Of a DNA stretch of 64,000 nt, positions 26,615-33,818 are shown piece by piece. Location: the NCBI GenBank assembly GCA_049700315.1, contig JBNAVN010000001.1, positions 34,758 to 98,757 of the forward strand, given 5' to 3'. Position 1 is the stretch's first letter; each line of letters begins with the position of its first letter. The notes under the pieces are model-generated. The model was not told where the DNA came from. It searched no databases and worked only from the letters and a program-made list of their open reading frames with translations. Both the position numbers and the translations under genes were made by a program. Origin of the DNA: JAOAFX01 sp049700315. GTDB lineage: Bacteria > Hydrothermota > Tepidihabitantia > SM23-42 > JAOAFX01.

Positions 26615-27451
26615 CTATTTCAATCCTGCATAGAGTTCATCCATCTTCTTTTTGAATAGCAATTTTCCATAAAGCTGTGGTCCTTCGCTGTTTACGAATT
26701 GCTCAAATTTTTTTCTGAACTTATCAATCTGCTCCTGAGTCAATGGATTTTGCACAGTAATCTCCAGGGTATCTTCATCAACCTTAAATGCTGAACCCAA
26801 TGATTGATTTTCGGGTTCCATTTCCGACCATCTTCTGTACCAGTTTAATCCATTCTTCCCAAATGTTTTGAAAAAAACATTAAAATAATGAATCAAAACC
26901 GCCATCAATCTTTCCGCTTCTCTGGGGTCGTAAATAAGCCCCTGTTCTTTGAGCCAGATAATCGTCTTTATTGTTTCATAGCCACCTAATTGAGATTGGG
27001 CAATGATTTCATTTAATGTTCTCTTGCCATCAACCATTGCCAGAACCTGCCAATCTGTACGCCGGAGCGCAACTGCCGAAGGTAATTCTTTTGTTGATTT
27101 TGCCAATACCGCATCCCGCGGTGGCAAGCGGTCTTTGATCTTTTCAAATTCAACACGCCTCTTTTCAATATTTTCATTTAACTTTCCCACATCTTCAGAT
27201 ATTGTCTGTTCAATTGCCCTTATCCCCGTTTCAAATGTCGCATGTTCAAGCCGGGCAAGTGTAAGATTAAGAAGTGATTCAAATCCCTTTTCCATACCAT
27301 CAGTGGCATGAACAATATATCCTTCCTTCACATATACTTCACCATTCAATTCTCCACTCACCTTTAACAGACCAGTCTTTTTCAATTGAACAAGAAAATT
27401 TAATATATCAAAAAGATTAAATTCTTTCAAATTAATTTCAATATCTATCAT
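26615..27451 (-). CDS. DUF4388-type (PatA N-terminal-like) protein with winged-helix-like segment
   Basis: 278 residues, soluble. Residues 1-105 match the DUF4388 pattern: FNLFDILNFLVQLKKTGLLKVSG..NGEVYVKEGYIVHA, then a helical stretch. Residues about 130-175 form a helix-turn-helix-like unit (VLAMVDGKRTLNEIIAQSQLGGYETIKTIIWLKEQGLI) of the kind that follows DUF4388 in many bacteria. The rest is helical. DUF4388 proteins are often found with roadblock and Ras-like GTPase modules. It begins right after the stop of D3 (TAAATG), so it is coupled to the membrane cassette. Confidence 0.7.
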   Translation of the reverse strand: MIDIEINLKEFNLFDILNFLVQLKKTGLLKVSGELNGEVYVKEGYIVHATDGMEKGFESLLNLTLARLEHATFETGIRAIEQTISEDVGKLNENIEKRRVEFEKIKDRLPPRDAVLAKSTKELPSAVALRRTDWQVLAMVDGKRTLNEIIAQSQLGGYETIKTIIWLKEQGLIYDPREAERLMAVLIHYFNVFFKTFGKNGLNWYRRWSEMEPENQSLGSAFKVDEDTLEITVQNPLTQEQIDKFRKKFEQFVNSEGPQLYGKLLFKKKMDELYAGLK

Positions 27452-28069
27452 TTATATCACTCCTAACCAGTTATGCAAAAGAAAATAGACTCTACCGATA
27501 AACAACGATACACGAGCCATAATTGTATAACCGAAAGATGCGCCAAACGATACCATCATAAACCAGATACCGATTTTTGCCCCAGTGCCCAGGGGACCTT
27601 TGTGTTCTTTGGAAAAATAGAAATAAAGGAGTGTAAAGATTACACCAAGAATAATCAAAATATTGGAAAATGTAGTAAACACAGAGATATTTTTCAAAGG
27701 TAGAAAGGTTGCCTGTAATTGCGGGAAAATATCACCTTGAACAATCTGAGTTATGGATACGGCCATCGCTATGCCCATGGTAAATGTGAGGGGAATGCGA
27801 ATCATCCAGGAGATTTTGGGGATGAGCGGAGCAAACATCAAAAAACCTATAAAAATGGGAAAGATATTGTACCATTGTCCCTTCTGAAACAAGGGTTCAA
27901 AGAGGTTGGGCCAGGCAAAATCATACCAGAGCACGACTGCCCAATATCCTGCCGAAACACCAACAAAAATATTTTCAGCAATCTTATAAAAAGGATTATC
28001 CTTGTACAAAAATGAGTATATTGCCAGGGTCAGCAATGCAGCAATCCATATACCTATTATATTTATCAT
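27452..28069 (-). CDS. Cassette 3 gene D: polytopic membrane protein
   Basis: 205 residues with six or seven TM helices. It keeps YSFLYKDNPFYK, PLIPKISWMIRIP, FSKEHKG and SFGASFGYTIMARVSLFIGR. It diverges from D1 and D2 where they share ADIIKQIQGT (here GDIFPQLQAT), so copies 1 and 2 are closer to each other. The start overlaps the stop of C3 (ATGA), and the DUF4388-type gene follows without a gap. Confidence 0.75.
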   Translation of the reverse strand: MINIIGIWIAALLTLAIYSFLYKDNPFYKIAENIFVGVSAGYWAVVLWYDFAWPNLFEPLFQKGQWYNIFPIFIGFLMFAPLIPKISWMIRIPLTFTMGIAMAVSITQIVQGDIFPQLQATFLPLKNISVFTTFSNILIILGVIFTLLYFYFSKEHKGPLGTGAKIGIWFMMVSFGASFGYTIMARVSLFIGRVYFLLHNWLGVI

Positions 28070-28887
28070 TTTTTTCTCCGCTGGTAAACCAATATCACAT
28101 TGCCAAGCACAATAAATCCAACAAGGAGTAGATGAACAATAGATTGGGCATCCATTCCCCTCAAACCTCTGCCCTTTCTGTCAACAAGTGTTTCATATTC
28201 TGCGGCACCTTTTAATCCGCCCAAAAGCCCAACCAACTGTCCTGAACTCAGATAGGCATATTGTTGTGGTGCCATAATCGCAGTAGTTGCACCACAAATC
28301 GGCACACCGTAACGGGCGTGGAAATAAATTATCCAGTGGAGAATACCAGGATCACCCGCAGAAAAGGTCATGACGGCCTTGATGTCCTTTGCTGATTTTA
28401 CTGCCCTGCCCAAAGCAAATGAGTCTATCAGAATACCTTGATAATCAACTTTTATCACATCTGAAAAACTGCGCCCCAAACTCAAAAGCATTACTGCACC
28501 ACCAGGCCGATAACCAACATTGATATAGTCTTCACCATATCTTTTGTTATAAATGCGGGCAAGACTGCTCAGGGCAATATTTCCAAGTTCACTACCAGCA
28601 GGCCATAAGCCCATCATATATATTTTCAAATCTCTGCGAAAACAATGTTCAATTACTGCTTCAGTTGCCGGATAAAGTTCTGCCTCACTGCCCGGGTCAT
28701 AATCAGTAGAAATAAGTATTATAGAACCGCGGGGCAATGATTCAATTTTATCATAGACATTTTTAACCGGTTTCGTAATATCAACCGGTAGATTCAATGG
28801 CACAATCATCGGAATGATAACTGCCAGTGCAACGAGAAGAAAAATAATTCTACGATCAAGACGGGCAAGAGATTCAATGATATTCAT
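28066..28887 (-). CDS. Cassette 3 gene C: periplasmic alpha/beta domain between two TM helices
   Basis: 273 residues with the same plan as C1 and C2: LDRRI, TM, a periplasmic domain and a C-terminal TM ending in QRRKK. Motifs are ISTDYDPGSEAELYPA, YGEDYINVGYRPGG, RYGVPICGATTAI and AYLSSGQLVGLLGGLKGAAEYE. This version resembles uncharacterised Chloroflexota proteins that I recall with DYDP and GLVSGL.GAA.YE motifs, so the family probably crosses phyla. The ATG has no clear ribosome site and lies 31 bases after B3. Confidence 0.75.
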   Translation of the reverse strand: MNIIESLARLDRRIIFLLVALAVIIPMIVPLNLPVDITKPVKNVYDKIESLPRGSIILISTDYDPGSEAELYPATEAVIEHCFRRDLKIYMMGLWPAGSELGNIALSSLARIYNKRYGEDYINVGYRPGGAVMLLSLGRSFSDVIKVDYQGILIDSFALGRAVKSAKDIKAVMTFSAGDPGILHWIIYFHARYGVPICGATTAIMAPQQYAYLSSGQLVGLLGGLKGAAEYETLVDRKGRGLRGMDAQSIVHLLLVGFIVLGNVILVYQRRKK

Positions 28888-28918
28888 AATTTAGTGCTTC
28901 CGCAAAACGATAGACTTT

Positions 28919-29542
28919 TTATTCATGCCCTCCTCCCATATAACTTCTCTCAATCCCTAAAAGAACGCGCAATGCCATGGATATTAATCCTAAGTCAATG
29001 CCAAACAAGATACCCCGCTTTGCTGCGGTATTGGGAACCTGCATTATCCACTCAACAAGGTCAGGAAATTTGTGCCAGATCAAATAGCCAATAGGAATTC
29101 TCCCAATCATCACAATTACCGCGGCGGTCAGAAGCAGTGTTGCCTCAGGTGTCTTTGCCCTGAATGCCCTGAATGATGCTGACGCAACAAAAAAGGCAAG
29201 CAAAGAAAACATTGTTGCACCAAGTGGAACCTGAAAATTTTCAAAGAGGTACAAAAATATCCTTGAATCCCTGCCACCAATGAATCCAGCACCAAGCATA
29301 ATACCAAGAAAGAAAAGTAGAATTATGCTGTATTGCCAGTCCCGTAATTTGCGTTGAATTTTATCAATGTTTATTCTTATTAGATTGAATATCCCAATAA
29401 AGACAAAAAACGCAGCAACACCCTGATACCACAACTGAAGCAATTGAGAACTATCCTGGGCAAATTTCGCAGGGATAAAAAAGGTTATCAGCATATAAAA
29501 TCCACAACCGAAAACGATTATCAAAGGTATAATTATCTTCAT
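28919..29542 (-). CDS. Cassette 3 gene B: polytopic membrane protein
   Basis: 207 residues with about six TM helices. It keeps VASASFRAFRAKTPEATLLLTAAVIVMIG, WIMQVPNTAAKRG and ERSYMGGG. The start overlaps the stop of A3 by ATGA. In cassette 1 the four-base overlap is between B and C instead, so the order is fixed while the exact coupling varies. Confidence 0.75.
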   Translation of the reverse strand: MKIIIPLIIVFGCGFYMLITFFIPAKFAQDSSQLLQLWYQGVAAFFVFIGIFNLIRINIDKIQRKLRDWQYSIILLFFLGIMLGAGFIGGRDSRIFLYLFENFQVPLGATMFSLLAFFVASASFRAFRAKTPEATLLLTAAVIVMIGRIPIGYLIWHKFPDLVEWIMQVPNTAAKRGILFGIDLGLISMALRVLLGIERSYMGGGHE

Positions 29543-30618
29543 TCTATCGTATTGAAAAGGCTTATAAAAAACTGCCAGTTCAAAAGCTGGCTTAAAACCC
29601 CAATGATTATTACACTGATGAATATCAACTTTCCGAGATCCTGCCCTTTTAATGAACCTAACTGAACTGGTTCTTGAGAAAGATAAGCACTGGCTGCATA
29701 CAATTCTTCACCAAGCAGTGTAAAATCACATGCCGCTACGAAGAATGGTAATTGATCAGACATTGCAGTGCCGGCAATCTGAATTGCCCCTGTTGAATGA
29801 CCGGTTTCAGCAAGAATCAATGACTCAGCATAGAATGTGCCAAGGTATAAATTTGTTGCTGGTCTTTCACGAACCATAATACCATCCACTGCTGATACAT
29901 AAGCAAATTGGTCATCTGTTATATAACGGATATTATCTGAATTATACCAATCAGAACGACCCATTCTGGTTGCTGATTCCTTTACAACCTGTTGTGCCAT
30001 CGTCATTGCCATTGAATGACAGGTCGGTACATATAAGGGTGTACCATATTCAGCAGTCTTCTCCGCAACCCGTGACAGAATGCTCATTGAGGCAATTGTC
30101 TGAGGGTCGTCAATATCCATAATTCCCGGTACATATAAAACAGGCTTTCCCATTTCGGTTGCCCTGCCAATTGCCTCTTCAATGGCACTGAGCGCCGGTA
30201 TTTTTCTGATAAACAAATTACCACCTTTCCTTGCTTGGCTAATGTAAAAGATAACTGACCCAAAAAGGATTATTATGCATATTGCCAGCGGCAGGCGATA
30301 CAAATTGAAATATTGAACAACAGGTTTTATAGGACCGACAAGGTTGGAAAAAACCGTGTTATTATCAACGATACCAGCAATTTTGTAATAGTATGTTGCA
30401 CCGGGTATTAAGTTATTATCCTGATATGATTTCTCTTTCCCGTCAACCTCATCAATTTTCTCAAAAATTCCTTCAGGTTCAACACCCCTGAATATTTCAA
30501 TCGTTCTATACTCAGTGTCAAACTGCCATTTCAGGGTTATGCTTGAACCATCATCATTGGGCGTGTCAAAAACCCTTAAATCAATGTTATATATAAGAAA
30601 CAAACTAAATAAAAACAT
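29539..30618 (-). CDS. Cassette 3 gene A: fibronectin-III ectodomain, TM, DUF6754-like domain
   Basis: 359 residues: hydrophobic N-terminus, one fibronectin-III-like module (about 13-95), TM (about 108-127), then the DUF6754-like domain (about 138-330; GRATEMGKPVLYVPG, MGRSDWYNSDNIRYITDDQF, GHSTGAIQIAGT, LLGEELYAASAYLS) and a C-terminal TM. The start codon lies six bases after the -10 box of the promoter at 30625-30652 with no ribosome site, so the mRNA is predicted to be leaderless. It is the first of nine genes that include the cytosolic partners. Confidence 0.8.
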   Translation of the reverse strand: MFLFSLFLIYNIDLRVFDTPNDDGSSITLKWQFDTEYRTIEIFRGVEPEGIFEKIDEVDGKEKSYQDNNLIPGATYYYKIAGIVDNNTVFSNLVGPIKPVVQYFNLYRLPLAICIIILFGSVIFYISQARKGGNLFIRKIPALSAIEEAIGRATEMGKPVLYVPGIMDIDDPQTIASMSILSRVAEKTAEYGTPLYVPTCHSMAMTMAQQVVKESATRMGRSDWYNSDNIRYITDDQFAYVSAVDGIMVRERPATNLYLGTFYAESLILAETGHSTGAIQIAGTAMSDQLPFFVAACDFTLLGEELYAASAYLSQEPVQLGSLKGQDLGKLIFISVIIIGVLSQLLNWQFFISLFNTIE

Positions 30619-30624
30619 CTAATA

Positions 30625-30652
30625 ATTTTATTCAAAATAAATGCAATGTCAA
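30625..30652 (-). promoter_or_regulatory. Promoter of the cassette 3 operon, predicted leaderless
   Basis: Minus strand: TTGACA (30652-30647), 16-base spacer, TAAAAT (30630-30625), then six bases to the ATG at 30618. The -35 box covers the stop codon of the upstream glycosyltransferase gene. Confidence 0.8.
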
Positions 30653-31446
30653 GCATTTGTTCCACGCCACTTTCTGAAATACTTGATCGCACTAATCAAA
30701 TGAAACCAAAAGAATCTATTAAACAGTAAATCAATTATTTTTGTTTTTGCCGACCATCTGGAATATTGATGACGAAATTTTGCTTCGGGGAAATAGACCA
30801 CTCTATATCCGTGATTTTGAAATCGGCGACACCAATCAACATCTTCAAAATATAGAAAAAATCTCTCATCCATTAAGCCAACCTTTTTTATCAAAGAATC
30901 CTTGGTCATCATCGCCGCACCTAAGACCCAATCCACTTCTCTTGTTGTTTTGTGGTCAAAATCCAGCATCAGGTATCTTATCATTTCTTTTCTACCAAAA
31001 GATAGTTCTTTTAAAAAGGTTCGTCTAATAAGGGGCGTTAGAACCCCTGGAAAACGGAAACAAGAATTTTGAATTGTGTTGTCAAAATTCAGCAACTGTG
31101 GTGCCAGAATACCGATATTTTCATCCATTTCAAAACATAATATCATTTTTTTAATTGCACCAGGCATTATCAGGACATCAGGATTGATGATTAATAGGTA
31201 TTTACCATGGGCACTTTTTATTCCCTGATTCACAGCCCGGGCATACCCAAGATTCTTACTATTTTCTATCAATTGAATGGTTAAAATTTGTTCGTATTCT
31301 CTTACTAAATATTCCAGAGAAACTGTCGCAGTATTGTTAACAACAACAACCTCAGCATTAAAACCCGATAATACATCCTTAAGATTTTCCAGACAGTCTC
31401 TTAACACCCGGGCTGGATTATAGTTAACAATTATTACTGAAATCAT
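30649..31446 (-). CDS. Family 2 glycosyltransferase (rhamnosyltransferase-like)
   Basis: 265 residues with the GT-A fold pattern: MISVIIVNYNPARVLRDCL, NSKNLGYARAVNQGI, then the metal-binding-type INPDV and the acceptor-site EDVDWCRRF (ED motif). The C-terminus is basic and amphipathic (about 235-265), suggesting membrane contact. It should transfer a sugar to a cell-surface glycan or lipid carrier. The ATG at 31446 lies inside the end of rsmG; an in-frame TTG at 31458 is an alternative. No ribosome site is visible at either, consistent with coupling to rsmG. Confidence 0.82.
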   Translation of the reverse strand: MISVIIVNYNPARVLRDCLENLKDVLSGFNAEVVVVNNTATVSLEYLVREYEQILTIQLIENSKNLGYARAVNQGIKSAHGKYLLIINPDVLIMPGAIKKMILCFEMDENIGILAPQLLNFDNTIQNSCFRFPGVLTPLIRRTFLKELSFGRKEMIRYLMLDFDHKTTREVDWVLGAAMMTKDSLIKKVGLMDERFFLYFEDVDWCRRFQNHGYRVVYFPEAKFRHQYSRWSAKTKIIDLLFNRFFWFHLISAIKYFRKWRGTNA

Positions 31447-32092
31447 CTTTTTTTTCAAGAATTACAAGCGACATTGGAATATTTTCTATTGGAGTGAACA
31501 TTTTTTCTATTCTTATAATAAAGTTTCTTTTATTAAGTTTATTTTCCGCCTGTCTTAATTCATTTTCAATTGCCATAGTTTTGTAGAAAATCGCCCTCCC
31601 TCCGGATGCGACCAGCCGGTCAATCGTTTTGACAAGATTACTGATCTTGCCTGCTGCCTTAACGAGAATCAAATCAAATTTTTTTGCTGTGTATTGCTCT
31701 GCTCGTGCATTAATTACCTTGGTATCAGATAGATTCAGGTGCTCAATCAAATACTCCAGGAAATGAGCCCTTTTTTTTACCGATTCAAAAAGGGTAAGAT
31801 CTATTTCCGATCTCAGAATCTTTACCGGCACTGATGGAAAACCTGCACCTGCTCCAATATCACATACATATTTTTCACTGCCAAGAAATTTTAATACAAT
31901 TAGAGAAGGTAAAAAATGCTTCAGACTTATTCGGCTGAAATCGCTATGGGAAATAAGATGTAATCGACCCTCAAAACCATATAGAATCTTCAAATAATCG
32001 CGAAATTTGCTGATCACAATCTCTGAATAATCTATTTTCATTTCTTCAAGACCCGTTTTCAGCACCTCAATTTCCCTGTCAACCGAGTGCAT
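31424..32092 (-). CDS. rsmG: 16S rRNA (guanine-527-N7) methyltransferase RsmG
   Basis: 222 residues with the Rossmann methyltransferase signature CDIGAGAGFPSVPVKI (about 77-92), the family motif HFLPSL before it, and VKAAGKI near the middle. RsmG methylates the 530 loop of 16S rRNA using S-adenosylmethionine. The 3' end overlaps the glycosyltransferase gene by 23 bases. It lies in the same operon as mazG and the PSP1-type protein. Confidence 0.9.
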   Translation of the reverse strand: MHSVDREIEVLKTGLEEMKIDYSEIVISKFRDYLKILYGFEGRLHLISHSDFSRISLKHFLPSLIVLKFLGSEKYVCDIGAGAGFPSVPVKILRSEIDLTLFESVKKRAHFLEYLIEHLNLSDTKVINARAEQYTAKKFDLILVKAAGKISNLVKTIDRLVASGGRAIFYKTMAIENELRQAENKLNKRNFIIRIEKMFTPIENIPMSLVILEKKDDFSNNC

Positions 32093-32109
32093 AATTGGAA
32101 TCTCTATTC

Positions 32110-32868
32110 TTAGATTCTTCTCTTCTTAACTTGGTTCCAGACCTGGTCCATTTCTTTAAGACTCAATGATGACAAATCCCTTTTTTCTGCTGTTAGGATT
32201 TTCTGCATAAGTCTGAATCTCTTCACAAATTTTTTGTTTGCCCGGCGCAATGCTTCTTCTGGGTCAATCCTCAAATGTCTTGCAATATTTACACAGGAAA
32301 ATAATAGATCGCCCATCTCTTCCATTAGTCCTTTCCGTAATTTCGTTTTGTTCAATTCATCAATCTCTTCAATCAATTTCTCTTTTGCCCCTGCGGCATT
32401 ATCCCAGTCAAATCCTATGCGTGCAGCGCGCTCTTGAATCAATCTTGCCGCAAGTAATGCAGGCAGTGAGTATGGAATACCGTGAAAAATATCTTTTTTG
32501 GTGCTATGCCAGAATTTTATAATTTCTTTCGTGTTTCTGAATTTCTTTGATTTAAAAACATGGGGATGTTTGGTCTGATATTTTCTAATAGTTGCTGAAA
32601 TAACTTCTTTGAGTGGTGTGCCCTGTTCCTCAAGAATCTGACTTAAAAAAAAACCCAAAAAAAGTAAATCTCCGATCTCTTCCCTGATATCCACAATATT
32701 CTGTTCTTCAATTGCGCTGACAACTTCATATGCCTCTTCAATGACATTGTTTTTTATCGTTTTGAGGGTCTGTTTTCTATCCCAGGGACATTTTTTGCGT
32801 AAAGTTTTAACTAATTTAATAAGTTCAAGGACTAAATCAGAATTCTTCAATTTCGCTTTCTTCTTCAC
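32110..32868 (-). CDS. mazG: Nucleoside triphosphate pyrophosphohydrolase MazG
   Basis: 252 residues with two MazG domains. The first has CPWDRKQTLKTIKNNVIEEAYEVV and EEIGDLLFLGFF (about 28-78); the second has LIEEIDELNK and EEMGDLLFSCVNIARHL (about 165-205). MazG hydrolyses NTPs and lowers ppGpp-related or damaged nucleotide pools. The GTG start at 32868 overlaps the PSP1-type gene by 32 bases; an in-frame TTG at 32850 is an alternative. Confidence 0.9.
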   Translation of the reverse strand: MKKKAKLKNSDLVLELIKLVKTLRKKCPWDRKQTLKTIKNNVIEEAYEVVSAIEEQNIVDIREEIGDLLFLGFFLSQILEEQGTPLKEVISATIRKYQTKHPHVFKSKKFRNTKEIIKFWHSTKKDIFHGIPYSLPALLAARLIQERAARIGFDWDNAAGAKEKLIEEIDELNKTKLRKGLMEEMGDLLFSCVNIARHLRIDPEEALRRANKKFVKRFRLMQKILTAEKRDLSSLSLKEMDQVWNQVKKRRI

Positions 32869-33520
32869 TATCGGCCTTTACAAGATAACCAGCATTCTGA
32901 AAATCCGCATAAAAATCTTCTTCAAAATTCAAACAGCAAAGCAATTTTCCACATATTCCCGATAACTTGCTTGGCGCAACAAAAATCTTCTGTTCCCGTG
33001 CCATTCTTAATGATATTGACTTTAGATCTCTCAAAAATGTAGCACAACAAATTCTTCTTCCACACGGACCAATTCCACCAGCATAACGTACATAATCACG
33101 CGCACCAATCTGTTTTATCACAACCCGCTTGTTCAGTTTCTGAGAGATGTAGCGATGGAGTTTACGGAATTTCATCTTTTTTTCTGCGGTAAAATAAAAT
33201 ATCACCCTTTCCTCATCATACTGGCAATGGGCGTAAACGACCTTCATATTCAGATTAAATTCATTTATTGCATTTTTCAATTCAATCAAACAAAACTCTT
33301 CATATTCTCTTAATTCTTCTATTTTGGCTGAATCTTCACCGTGTAAGGGGCGCAGAATTTGTCCAGCCACGGGTTCCAACTCATCACTTTGAAAGCCAAT
33401 AATCTTACCCACATCAACCCCATCACTACCTTTAAAAAGAATCTGGTCTCTGAGGGTATATATACCCTCTCCGGCAACATATACGGTCCAGAATGGAGTG
33501 ACTTCCAATTGATAATTCAT
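32837..33520 (-). CDS. PSP1 domain protein (RicT/YaaT-like)
   Basis: 227 residues with the PSP1 C-terminal domain (about 60-145) and the two Cys motifs GPCGRRICC and SGICGKLLCCL (about 150-195) that bind an iron-sulfur cluster with partners in Bacillus RicT. RicT-like proteins assist RNA processing and development. The start overlaps the upstream stop by ATGA. The acidic C-terminus (EEESEIEEF) is typical of variable tails. Confidence 0.85.
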   Translation of the reverse strand: MNYQLEVTPFWTVYVAGEGIYTLRDQILFKGSDGVDVGKIIGFQSDELEPVAGQILRPLHGEDSAKIEELREYEEFCLIELKNAINEFNLNMKVVYAHCQYDEERVIFYFTAEKKMKFRKLHRYISQKLNKRVVIKQIGARDYVRYAGGIGPCGRRICCATFLRDLKSISLRMAREQKIFVAPSKLSGICGKLLCCLNFEEDFYADFQNAGYLVKADSEEESEIEEF

Positions 33521-33795
33521 TGCTTCAAAAAATATACCTTCTCACCTTTTTTTATCATTCCCAGATCATCTCTTGCGCGTGTTTCAACAAACAATCCTCT
33601 GCGATAATCATCAATCCTTTTCTTCAGCAATTCATTCTCAGCGGAAAGAATAAGAATTTGCTTCTGCAATACCTTCTCAGTATGAAGGGCATTAACCAGT
33701 AAAAATAGTTTTCTGCCAAAATAAAATAACGGAATAAAAATAAAGACAATCACCAAAATCCAGCGCTTTAGTGATGAGAATATTTTCCTCTTCAT
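33517..33795 (-). CDS. FtsB/DivIC-type septum formation initiator
   Basis: 92 residues: basic N-terminus, one TM (about 13-33; WILVIVFIFIPLFYFGRKLF), a coiled coil (about 40-70) and ARDDLGMIKKGEKVYFL, the classical C-terminal block of the DivIC/FtsB family. It acts in the divisome with FtsL and FtsQ homologues. The stop overlaps the next gene (ATGA). Confidence 0.85.
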   Translation of the reverse strand: MKRKIFSSLKRWILVIVFIFIPLFYFGRKLFLLVNALHTEKVLQKQILILSAENELLKKRIDDYRRGLFVETRARDDLGMIKKGEKVYFLKQ

Positions 33796-33818
33796 TTTTC
33801 CCTCACTAACAGAGGTCT

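Noticed and set aside
31424..33795. Long antisense open frames opposite rsmG, mazG and guaB
   Set aside because: They lack ribosome sites and family motifs and mirror the codon bias of the real genes.
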